Positions 1 to 5,317 of a stretch of DNA of 8,400 bases are shown one piece after another. Below the pieces are notes generated by a model, which was not told where the DNA came from, ran no database searches, and worked only from the letters and a program-made list of their open reading frames with translations. The stretch covers positions 55,194-63,593 of the forward strand of contig DEKQ01000038.1 in the NCBI GenBank assembly GCA_002353975.1, written 5' to 3'. Positions within the stretch are counted from its first letter, which is position 1. Each line of letters begins with the position of its first letter. Both the position numbers and the translations under genes were made by a program. This stretch comes from Prevotellaceae bacterium UBA2718 (GTDB lineage Bacteria > Bacteroidota > Bacteroidia > Bacteroidales > Bacteroidaceae).

Positions 1-2
1 TC

Positions 3-173
3 AACGTGGAGCGCGGCGTGGTGGTGACCAAGCCCAATTGCCCCTTCAACCCCCTCACGTGGCTCTTCGGACCTGCAAGCTTCCACGATAACGACTACGG
101 ACTCTTCTACAACAACATCAAGGAAAACGTAGCCAAGCGCATCGCTACTTATAAAGCAAAGCAGACAATGTAA
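3..173 (+). CDS. C-terminal fragment of an unrecognised protein
   Basis: Only the last 56 codons are visible; the frame is open from the left edge (first full codon at base 3) to a TAA at 171-173. The fragment begins NVERGVVVTKPNCPFNPLTW and ends with a basic, helix-like tail (KENVAKRIATYKAKQTM). It is rich in aromatic residues and prolines, with a central FGPASFHDNDYGLFYNN segment, and shows no transmembrane stretch. It looks like the end of a soluble enzyme, but I do not recognise the family and assign no function. Codon use looks like that of the large - strand genes, so it is probably a real gene of the resident chromosome. It is transcribed away from the edge towards the terminator at 385-430, about 210 bases downstream. 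The upstream sequence would be needed to name it. Confidence 0.7.
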   Translation, partial: NVERGVVVTKPNCPFNPLTWLFGPASFHDNDYGLFYNNIKENVAKRIATYKAKQTM

Positions 174-384
174 CCATCTTCAGAGCCGGCCACAGGGAAA
201 GAGCAACAAGCTGATGACGGACAGGGAGAACACCTGTTTCCTGACCAAGTATTATTGCAGCTGATCCACCGAGCCCTGCTGAAGAGATAGACATACATCC
301 CTCAAGGGAGACAAAAGAGAAATTTGTGGACTGAAACAATATCCTTTATACTGAGAAAATACTGTGGTAATACAAGTTCACAAC

Positions 385-430
385 ACTGTCCGAAAACAAT
401 CTGCCAGTTTTCGGACAGTTTCTTTTTTTA
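385..430 (+). terminator. Intrinsic (rho-independent) terminator
   Basis: A perfect 12-bp stem, CTGTCCGAAAAC (386-397) with GTTTTCGGACAG (407-418), is extended by an A-T pair (385/419). The loop has nine bases (398-406). A T-rich run follows immediately: TTTC and then seven T (423-429). The T-tract lies only on the + strand side, so it acts on rightward transcription, presumably that of the gene ending at 173. It would also insulate the downstream toxin-antitoxin promoter from read-through. Confidence 0.88.
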
Positions 431-540
431 TTGCTGTCCGCCAGGGTCCTGCCCCCCCATCCCTCTGCGACTGTCAGCAGGTCAAGTCAACATACCGTCA
501 TCCTCACGGGACGACGGTAGGAGAGAGCACAAAGAGCTCC

Positions 541-604
541 GAAAGCCAGAAAATCACCCGAAAAATAGGATACTGGGAAACACGCTCATATTCAGGTCGC
601 GTTG
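541..604. repeat. Left copy of ~62-bp direct repeat flanking the toxin-antitoxin operon
   Basis: This sequence starts GAAAGCCAGAAAA, has the core ACGCTCATATTCAGG (582-596, within a longer match), and ends with CGTTG. It matches 1325-1385 in the same orientation with a few substitutions and small indels. It lies about 40 bases upstream of the -7 promoter box. The matching copy starts just after the toxin stop codon, so the two copies bracket the whole operon at a spacing of about 784 bases. No open frame or terminal inverted repeats were seen in the unit. Confidence 0.85.
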
Positions 605-644
605 AAAATTTCACCCAAAAAACAATAATGTCGGAAAAAAATAC

Positions 645-652
645 TAACTTTG
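645..652 (+). promoter_or_regulatory. Bacteroidetes-type -7 promoter box for the toxin-antitoxin operon
   Basis: TAACTTTG matches the Bacteroidetes primary sigma factor -7 consensus TAnnTTTG exactly. A start of transcription near 658-660 would follow, about 20 bases before the ATG at 681. The -33 element expected about 20 bases upstream (around 622-628) is not a good TTTG match; the region is A-rich. Position and exact -7 match make this the likely operon promoter. Autoregulation by the antitoxin is usual for such modules, but no clear palindromic operator was seen here. Confidence 0.6.
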
Positions 653-669
653 CACCCAGAAACTCATAA

Positions 670-726
670 ATGTCAGAATTATGGCAACATCAACCGCAAG
701 AAGACAACAGGGCACGCACTCCATGA
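670..726 (+). CDS. Possible 18-codon leader ORF overlapping the antitoxin start region
   Basis: ATG at 670 is the first start codon after the predicted transcription start. It opens an 18-residue frame, MSELWQHQPQEDNRARTP, ending with TGA at 724-726. That stop overlaps the alternative antitoxin start ATG 723 as ATGA, the same arrangement that joins antitoxin and toxin. If the antitoxin really starts at 723, this leader could couple its translation. If the antitoxin starts at 681, this frame is a chance out-of-frame overlap. There is no Shine-Dalgarno sequence to decide. Confidence 0.25.
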   Translation: MSELWQHQPQEDNRARTP

Positions 727-1010
727 GCTACTATCGGAACATGGTTAAAGACATGGACAACAGCCAGAAGCTGGAACTTATGGCAATCATCATTGATAGC
801 ATGAAACCCATTTCCACCACAGACAAGGCTAAGGAAGAGATAGTTCCACTTCCCCGCTACACGCTGAAAGAGATGAATGCCCAGCTCGACGATGCAGAGG
901 CAAACTTTGCATCCGGCAAAGGCATACCTGATGAAGAGGCATGGGATGACTTGGACGAGGAACTCGCCCGCCTGAAACAGGAAGAAATGATAATGTCAGA
1001 AACTGTATGA
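681..1010 (+). CDS. Antitoxin of a type II toxin-antitoxin module
   Basis: A 109-residue acidic protein that should bind and neutralise the toxin encoded immediately downstream and, as is usual for such proteins, repress its own operon. Residues 15-45 (MSYYRNMVKDMDNSQKLELM and following) look like an N-terminal helical or dimerisation region. Residues 60-105 are strongly acidic and helix-prone (LDDAEANFASGKGIPDEEAW, then DDLDEELARLKQEE), typical of the toxin-wrapping tail of RelB-like antitoxins. The exact DNA-binding fold is not recognisable, so the antitoxin class is left open. The stop codon overlaps the toxin start as ATGA (1007-1010), giving translational coupling. The start is uncertain: ATG 681 fits the predicted transcription start, but ATG 723 removes a 14-residue leader (MATSTARRQQGTHS) that looks unlike a folded domain. 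Assignment rests mainly on operon position and acidic tail. Confidence 0.8.
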   Translation: MATSTARRQQGTHSMSYYRNMVKDMDNSQKLELMAIIIDSMKPISTTDKAKEEIVPLPRYTLKEMNAQLDDAEANFASGKGIPDEEAWDDLDEELARLKQEEMIMSETV

Positions 1011-1318
1011 AAGTAATTTGGGACCCAAAGGCCAAAAAGAACAGAAGCCAAGTTGCCGACTATATCCGTCAGAAATTCGGAGCCAGGCGCAAAATTCTGT
1101 TTCTGCAAGAAGTGCGTGAAGTCACAAAGAAACTTCGAACCGCCCCTTACATTGGTAAAATTGACCCACTATTTGAAGACCGTTCCAAGACTTATCGCAG
1201 TATTATCGTCAATGGTCTCAACAAAATAGTGTATTTCGTTGAGGATGACATCATCTACATCGCCGGCTTTTGGGACACACGAATGAACGACGAGGAACTC
1301 GCTGCAAATGTGGAATAG
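1007..1318 (+). CDS. RelE/ParE-family toxin
   Basis: A 103-residue protein of the ParE/RelE toxin superfamily, with the family's usual length and residue pattern. It has an N-terminal strand IWDP (4-7), a long helix pair with ADYIRQKFG (17-25), then KLRTAPYIGKI (42-52), where families have L..P..G. The core strand is YRSIIVNGLNKIVYFV (63-78), followed by the C-terminal strand DDIIYIAGFWDTR (80-92). Arg64, Tyr76 and the terminal FWDTR are the residues usually most conserved. Members act either as ribosome-dependent mRNA endonucleases (RelE) or gyrase poisons (ParE); the sequence alone does not decide which. The start overlaps the antitoxin stop by ATGA, so synthesis should depend on antitoxin translation. 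The direct-repeat copy starts 7 bases after the stop. The frame is intact and no key residue is obviously lost. Confidence 0.88.
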   Translation: MKVIWDPKAKKNRSQVADYIRQKFGARRKILFLQEVREVTKKLRTAPYIGKIDPLFEDRSKTYRSIIVNGLNKIVYFVEDDIIYIAGFWDTRMNDEELAANVE

Positions 1319-1324
1319 CATATA

Positions 1325-1385
1325 GAAAGCCAGAAAAACACCGAAAAACAGGACACTCGGAAACGCGCTCATATTCAGGGCGTTG
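1325..1385. repeat. Right copy of ~62-bp direct repeat flanking the toxin-antitoxin operon
   Basis: It matches 541-604 in direct orientation: GAAAGCCAGAAAA, then a run with a few base changes, the identical core GCTCATATTCAGG, and CGTTG at the end. It is about 3 bases shorter than the left copy. It begins 7 bases after the toxin stop codon and runs to within 5 bases of the 22-bp repeat array. Confidence 0.85.
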
Positions 1386-1389
1386 CAAT

Positions 1390-1488
1390 AGCAGGTCTTT
1401 TACACCCTAATAGTAGGTCTTTTAGGCGCTAATAGCAGGTCTTTTACAACGCAAAAGCAGGTCTTTCACCGTGTAAAAGACCTGCTTT
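1390..1488. repeat. Four contiguous 22-bp direct repeats plus an inverted copy
   Basis: Units lie at 1390-1411, 1412-1433, 1434-1455 and 1456-1477, each exactly 22 bases with no spacers. The shared core is AGCAGGTCTTTTA: unit 2 has AGT for AGC and unit 4 has TTTC for TTTT. The outer parts of each unit vary (ACCCTAAT, GGCGCTAAT, ACGCAAA). The last unit runs into an inverted core, AAAGACCTGCTTT (1476-1488). This arm pairs perfectly with unit 4 over 13 bp (1454-1466, 9-base loop) and with unit 1 over 16 bp, so several hairpins compete. Only a short TTTCT follows, so it is a poor terminator by itself. The 22-bp period is about two helical turns, as in protein-binding iterons, but no replication gene is present. 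Confidence 0.85.
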
Positions 1489-1497
1489 CTCTGCGCC

Positions 1498-1512
1498 CAC
1501 TGATTATCAGTG
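1498..1512. promoter_or_regulatory. 15-bp perfect palindrome
   Basis: CACTGAT and ATCAGTG are 7-bp arms around a single central T. The site sits between the 22-bp repeats and the hairpin at 1517. It could be a protein-binding site, or with its neighbour part of a larger folded 3' end. It is short enough to arise by chance, so the functional call is weak. Confidence 0.3.
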
Positions 1513-1516
1513 CGTT

Positions 1517-1555
1517 ACAATAGCCTTTCGCATGGGTGGCTATTGTCCTATTTTT
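1517..1555 (+). terminator. Probable intrinsic terminator downstream of the toxin-antitoxin operon
   Basis: The 9-bp perfect stem ACAATAGCC (1517-1525) and GGCTATTGT (1538-1546) encloses a 12-base loop, followed by CCTATTTTT (1547-1555). The T-tract is offset by four bases and is short, so it is weaker than the terminator at 385-430. It is oriented to stop + strand transcription from the toxin-antitoxin operon, about 200 bases after the toxin stop codon. No T-tract exists on the other side for the - strand genes. Confidence 0.6.
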
Positions 1556-1620
1556 CTGCCTTTTCGGAGGGAATAGTTATTTGCATTGATTACTGTCCGC
1601 TAAACATTTTCAGTCAGACA

Positions 1621-1628
1621 TAATTTTG
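1621..1628 (+). promoter_or_regulatory. Isolated TAnnTTTG match, possible promoter without an obvious gene
   Basis: TAATTTTG fits the Bacteroidetes -7 consensus, but no clear TTTG-like -33 element precedes it and no + strand gene follows. If used, it would make a short RNA or a transcript antisense to the hydratase gene. An 8-base pattern with two free positions will often occur by chance in AT-rich DNA. Confidence 0.2.
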
Positions 1629-1747
1629 TTGCATCATCAATGTCTATCCCACCTGAAGACTGCATCATCAGCGAGCACCCACAGGGGACGTGTCCGTTAA
1701 CTGTGTAAATATGGGTGTGTAAACTGTTACACCATACTTCAGAAACC

Positions 1748-2206
1748 TCAATTAAAGTAGTAAATGAAGATGGCGATGCCTTCGAGGGCTTTTTTGCCTG
1801 TCTCCTTGACGTTCATGGTGAACTTGACCTCTGTCTTTACGGCGCCGCGCAGGTTGACGATGCTGTGGAGGGAGGTGGTGAGTGAGAGGCTCTGGCCGCT
1901 GAGGACGGGCGTGCCGAACTTCATCTTGTCGATGCCGTAGTTGACGAGCATCTTTACGTTCTGCACATCAACGATCTGCCCCCAGAGGTAAGGGAGCACG
2001 GAGAGGGTGAGGTAGCCGTGGGCTATGGTGGTGCCGAACTGGCTCTCCTTCTTTGCGCGCTCGGTGTCCACGTGTATCCACTGGTGGTCCAGCGTGGCGT
2101 CGGCAAACATGTTGATGCGTTCCTGAGTGAGCTGCACGTAGTCTGACGTGCCAAGCTCCTTGCCCTCATACTGGGCGAAGTCTTCATAACTTGTGATTGT
2201 AAGCAT
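1748..2206 (-). CDS. MaoC/NodN-family (R)-specific enoyl-CoA hydratase-like protein
   Basis: A 152-residue single hot-dog-domain protein of the MaoC dehydratase family, NodN-like branch; members typically hydrate trans-2-enoyl-CoA to (R)-3-hydroxyacyl-CoA in the cytosol. Length is normal for the single-domain branch. The hydratase motif is plain: FADATLDHQWIHVDTERA (34-51) carries Asp40 and His45, the same five-residue spacing as the catalytic Asp31/His36 pair of Aeromonas PhaJ. TIAHGYLTLSVLP (60-72) follows, then VNYGIDKMKFGTPVLSGQSL (88-107), both conserved in NodN-type proteins. The start at 2206 gives the usual N-terminus (EGKELGTSDYVQLTQERINM). There is no Shine-Dalgarno sequence; AAATAGAT precedes the ATG. 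It is the last gene of the - strand series, 158 bp behind the kinase gene and separated from it by heptamer repeats. The physiological substrate is unknown; no fatty-acid or polyester genes are visible here. Confidence 0.87.
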   Translation of the reverse strand: MLTITSYEDFAQYEGKELGTSDYVQLTQERINMFADATLDHQWIHVDTERAKKESQFGTTIAHGYLTLSVLPYLWGQIVDVQNVKMLVNYGIDKMKFGTPVLSGQSLSLTTSLHSIVNLRGAVKTEVKFTMNVKETGKKALEGIAIFIYYFN

Positions 2207-2216
2207 ATCTATTTAA

Positions 2217-2304
2217 GTGAAGAGTGAATAGTGAAGAGTGAAAAATCAGGTTGTCAGGGAAAAGTGAAGAGTGAAGAGTGAAGAGTGAAAAATCATGTTG
2301 TCAG
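2217..2304. repeat. Heptanucleotide array (GTGAAGA)n in two 41-bp blocks
   Basis: Eight heptamers of the GTGAAGA type occur as two blocks of four, 2217-2244 and 2264-2291. Each block ends in GTGAAAA and is followed by ATCA-G/T-GTTGTCAG, so the larger unit is 41 bp (2217-2257 and 2264-2304) with GGAAAA between. One unit is GTGAATA. The array starts 11 bases upstream of the hydratase start codon, so it would form its 5' untranslated region if transcription enters from the kinase gene. Confidence 0.85.
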
Positions 2305-2324
2305 TGGGGTGCTTATGTAATCAT

Positions 2325-2380
2325 AATTCTCAATTCTCAATTCTCAACTCTCAGTTCTCAGTTCTCAATTCTCAATTCTC
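2325..2380. repeat. Heptanucleotide array (AATTCTC)8 running into the end of the kinase gene
   Basis: Eight contiguous 7-base units: AATTCTC x3, AACTCTC, AGTTCTC x2, AATTCTC x2. On the - strand they read GAGAATT. The right end lies inside the histidine kinase gene: its last four sense codons (Arg-Ile-Glu-Asn) and its TGA stop (2365-2367) are made of repeat sequence. Because each GAGAATT-GAG junction contains TGA and 7 is not a multiple of 3, every frame meets a stop within three units. Confidence 0.9.
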
Positions 2381-5205
2381 ATTTTCATGGAGAACGTGGA
2401 GCCTTTATCCACTTCTGACGTAAGGCTGATGGTGGCATTCATGGCCTCGGCTATGGCCTGTGCCACGGAGAGTCCGAGGCCCGTGCCCTGCACGAAGTCG
2501 TTGAGCTTTACGAAGCGGTTGAAGATTTCCTCCTGCATGTCTGCCGGTATGCCGCATCCGGTGTCCTCACAATAGACGGTGAGCCAGCCGTCCTCGTAGG
2601 CGTATCCCAGGCGTATGTGGCCGTTGTTGGTGAATTTTGATGCGTTGTTGGCAAAGATTTCCAGCACCTGTATGACGCGGTCGCTGTCGAGCGTGAGCAC
2701 AAGATGGTCCTCAGGGCTGACAATCTGCAGGTCCACATCGGGCGTGCTGATGAAGCGTTTCATCTCATTGGCTCTCAGTTCGAAGAGGACGGAGAAATCT
2801 ACCTGACGTTTGTGGAGCTTGATGCCGTCGGTGTCTATCATGGACAGCTGGAGGATATTATCGACCATTGCAATCAGCATGGTGCAGCTGTGCATCATGA
2901 TATCAACGTACTGCTGCTTCTCCTCTGGCGTGGATGTCAGCTTGAGTATCTCTGCAAAGCCGTTGACGGCGTTGAGGGGCGTGCGCAGCTCGTGCGTCAT
3001 GTTGGCCATGAAGACGGTCTTCTGGCGTCCGGAGTCGTTGGCCTTCTCCGTCTGTTCACGCAGCTCCTGCTCCACCTTCTTGAACGGTGTGATGTCTATG
3101 GCGACGCCGAAGACGCCGATGTGGTGTCCCAGCTCGTCGTAATCGGGCGTATAGTGCACCTCCAGCCAATTGCCGTCCGGCTCTTGCACCACCATACTGC
3201 GGGGGCCTTCCTCCTTGCTGAAGACCTCTTTATAGTCGCCTACGGGGAAGGGGATGTCGAAGTTGAAGAGGTCACTGGATTTCTCGATGAAATCGGAGCC
3301 TTTGCGCCATCGGAATGTCAACATGCTACCCATGCGCAGCATACGGTGTATCTCGTTCTGCAGGTGCAGGAGGTTCTGCTGCTCCGTGTTATATTCTGTG
3401 ATGCCCTTCCTGAGCGTTGAGTGTATGTTGGCAATGTCTGAGAGGTCGCGCACATTGATGGAGTAGCCGAAGCTCTCGCCGTCCTTGCCCACAATGCCGC
3501 ATATTCTCAGCTCTACCGGCAAGTGGATGCCGAGCTCAGGGATGTTGAAGTGTGTACACATCCATACGTTCATGTCGGCATCAGGCAGCATGTTACAGTG
3601 CGTGATGAGGAACTGCTGTAGCGTGCGGCTGCGCAGATAGCCGAGCGGATTGCCCTGCCTGCCCCTGGAGAGGATGCGTATCATCATGTTGTTGGCACTG
3701 ACAAAGTTGCCTGCGGCATCATAGTAGAGCAGTCCGAGGTCGGTGATGGAGGTGATGGAGGCTGACTCATTAATCAGGCGGTTAAGCTTTTCAGTCTCTC
3801 GCATCTGCTGAGTCTCGTCGAGCAAGCACATATTCACGTACTTCACCTTTCCCCTGCCATTGGTGACTATGCGTGCATGAACCGCGACATTACGCCATTC
3901 TCCGGTGGGGCTGTCATAAGGTCTCATGCGGAACCTCACTACAGGCATGACGGTGCGTCCCTCGTCCACCTCCATGCGGGCGCTGATGGCAAGGTGTGCA
4001 TCATCGGGATGTATGAGCTGTTCGTAGTCAGACACGCTGAGTCCCTTAGGCGGCAGGAAGTTGCCAGCCAGGTTGCTTATCCACTGCGTCGAAGTATTGA
4101 TAACCCATATCTGGCATGAGCTTATATCCTCACTGTTGTCTATGAGGGTGGAAAATTCGCGCCTCAGCGTGCTGACGCTGATGTCGCGCTGCATGACGAC
4201 AGCGACGAAGATGAATATGACCACCAGCGTGAGGAGGAAAATGATGAGGGCAATGTCTATGGCGGTGTAGCCCACGTTGTTATTCTCCGTGTCAGAGAGC
4301 CAGCGGTCGTGGATGGCGTCATAGAAGCCGGACTCCACGAGGCGGCGGAACTGTGCGTCGAGCTCGGCTACCAGGAGTGTGTCGCTGGCATAGAAGCGGA
4401 ACTTTCCAGGCGGGATGTCAATGTCGTCTATCTCAAAATGGTTGTCACTGTCATAGAGGCGCTCAACATTGCGCAGGGCGTATTTGCCCCAGATGTAGTA
4501 CTTTATGTTGCCTCTGGTGAGGTCGCCGAAGGTGAGGTATGGGTTGATGGTCTTTATGACGCAGCTGTGTCCGTTACGGTTCACCTCGCTGAGATACGTG
4601 CTGAGCCAGCGCTCCGCATAGTCGTTCTCGTAGCAATAGACGGTGTCGGAAGGCATGAGGAACTGTATGGAGCGCAGCTGCAGCGTCTCCCTGCGGCGCA
4701 TGACGCCGATCTTGTATTCGGCAAGAACCTCCTTGCCATAGACCACTCCGGGCATGACATCGTTCTTCTCTATGTCGATCATCACCTGTGCACGGCCTGT
4801 CTGTACCTCTGTCTTGGCCTGGTGCCAGTCCATGAGGTGTATCTCGTAGGGCACGTGCATACGGTTGAATATCTCCTTCAGAAGCTCTACCTGGAAGCCG
4901 TCGGGCTGGCCGTTGTCGTTGATGAAGGCGTAGGGGCGGAAAGCCCAGTCGCCCACGATGATGAGCGGGTGCTTCTTGGTGTAGCGTATTCCGAGCGGCG
5001 GAGCCGTCTTGCGTGCGTCCTCCATATTGTCGCCATCGGTATTGGTGATGGCATTGAGGAAGTTGCCATTGAGTATCAGGGAGAAGAATCCGTCGCTGCC
5101 TACGCTTCCGCTGCGGCCATATTGACCCGCGGAGGCAGTCAGCGCACCGCACAGCATGAGGAGCGCAAGGCACACCCCACGCAGCGACTTCACCCTCATC
5201 CCCAT
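2365..5205 (-). CDS. Membrane sensor histidine kinase with periplasmic SBP domain and PAS repeats
   Basis: A 946-residue sensor kinase with all catalytic motifs. A signal peptide (about 1-27) leads to a periplasmic SBP_bac_3-like domain (about 76-303, with RPYAFINDNGQPDGF at 90-104). One transmembrane helix follows (about 313-338), then three PAS-like regions (about 347-467, 480-595 and 620-710). HisKA carries the phosphoacceptor His738 in MTHELRTPLN. HATPase_c has N-box Asn854 (ANNASKFT), G1 DTGCGIP (881-887), and G2 GTGLGLS (907-913). There is no HAMP, receiver or output domain, so it must pass phosphate to a separate regulator, not in the window. The SBP domain lacks the T-x-x-R signature of amino-acid binding proteins, so the ligand is open. 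The start could also be Met3. No promoter is evident in the 112-bp gap upstream, which suggests co-transcription with the preceding paralogue. Confidence 0.92.
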   Translation of the reverse strand: MGMRVKSLRGVCLALLMLCGALTASAGQYGRSGSVGSDGFFSLILNGNFLNAITNTDGDNMEDARKTAPPLGIRYTKKHPLIIVGDWAFRPYAFINDNGQPDGFQVELLKEIFNRMHVPYEIHLMDWHQAKTEVQTGRAQVMIDIEKNDVMPGVVYGKEVLAEYKIGVMRRRETLQLRSIQFLMPSDTVYCYENDYAERWLSTYLSEVNRNGHSCVIKTINPYLTFGDLTRGNIKYYIWGKYALRNVERLYDSDNHFEIDDIDIPPGKFRFYASDTLLVAELDAQFRRLVESGFYDAIHDRWLSDTENNNVGYTAIDIALIIFLLTLVVIFIFVAVVMQRDISVSTLRREFSTLIDNSEDISSCQIWVINTSTQWISNLAGNFLPPKGLSVSDYEQLIHPDDAHLAISARMEVDEGRTVMPVVRFRMRPYDSPTGEWRNVAVHARIVTNGRGKVKYVNMCLLDETQQMRETEKLNRLINESASITSITDLGLLYYDAAGNFVSANNMMIRILSRGRQGNPLGYLRSRTLQQFLITHCNMLPDADMNVWMCTHFNIPELGIHLPVELRICGIVGKDGESFGYSINVRDLSDIANIHSTLRKGITEYNTEQQNLLHLQNEIHRMLRMGSMLTFRWRKGSDFIEKSSDLFNFDIPFPVGDYKEVFSKEEGPRSMVVQEPDGNWLEVHYTPDYDELGHHIGVFGVAIDITPFKKVEQELREQTEKANDSGRQKTVFMANMTHELRTPLNAVNGFAEILKLTSTPEEKQQYVDIMMHSCTMLIAMVDNILQLSMIDTDGIKLHKRQVDFSVLFELRANEMKRFISTPDVDLQIVSPEDHLVLTLDSDRVIQVLEIFANNASKFTNNGHIRLGYAYEDGWLTVYCEDTGCGIPADMQEEIFNRFVKLNDFVQGTGLGLSVAQAIAEAMNATISLTSEVDKGSTFSMKMRIEN

Positions 5206-5317
5206 GAGCGAGGACGTGATGCGCGTCAGGATACTACTATGTATGAATGTATGTTTGATGGCTGTCAGAGTGTTATCAGTTGTTTATCGTAATGATGTAT
5301 GGGACCGGGGCGGGGCT

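Larger units (their letters stand above)
174..680. other. Non-coding stretch upstream of the toxin-antitoxin operon
   Basis: This stretch of about 500 bases has no convincing gene. The short open frames in it overlap one another and have no recognisable protein character. It holds an intrinsic terminator (385-430), a run of seven C (452-458), a weak hairpin with 7-bp arms TACCGTC/GACGGTA (493-499 and 513-519) with no T-tract, the left copy of a direct repeat (541-604), and a Bacteroidetes-type -7 box (645-652). I see nothing clear in 174-384. The composition is more AT-rich towards the right end. Confidence 0.6.
1319..1747. other. Non-coding stretch between convergent toxin and hydratase genes
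   Basis: No convincing gene lies in this region of about 430 bases between two converging genes. From left to right it holds the right direct-repeat copy (1325-1385), four 22-bp repeats with an inverted arm (1390-1488), a 15-bp palindrome (1498-1512), a terminator-like hairpin (1517-1555), an isolated TAnnTTTG match (1621-1628), and the decamer TGCATCATCA twice (1630-1639 and 1661-1670). A weak hairpin with arms GTGTAA/TTACAC lies at 1717-1732, near the end of the - strand hydratase gene, but without a T-tract on either strand. I see no clear terminator for the - strand genes. Confidence 0.6.

Noticed and set aside
145..339. A 64-codon - strand open frame with a hydrophobic middle
   Set aside because: It overlaps the end of the left-edge gene, has no promoter or recognisable motif, and its composition gives no support for a real membrane protein.
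452..458. C7 tract as a phase-variation switch
   Set aside because: Seven C is short and no gene or promoter is positioned to be switched by it.
324..669. Two overlapping + strand open frames of about 95-100 codons
   Set aside because: They read through the terminator hairpin, the poly-C run and the direct repeat in different frames; both are rich in S, R and P with no domain.
1390..1488. CRISPR array
   Set aside because: The repeats are only 22 bases and directly abut with no spacers, one copy is inverted, and no cas gene is near.
1580..1680. Possible end of an insertion sequence (CTGTCCGCTAAAC region)
   Set aside because: No transposase remnant, no matching inverted end and no target duplication could be found; CTGTCCG also occurs elsewhere in the window as part of a terminator.
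2704..3420. A 238-codon + strand open frame antisense to the kinase core
   Set aside because: It overlaps the conserved HisKA, PAS and ATPase coding sequence in full; the composition (V, L, H, D rich) is that of a shadow frame.
4309..5292. A 327-codon open frame on the + strand, antisense to the 946-aa kinase
   Set aside because: It lies wholly within the opposite strand of a well-supported kinase gene apart from its last ~87 bases, is a low-complexity V/L/A/E-rich sequence typical of reverse-frame translation of GC-rich codons, and has no domain or promoter.
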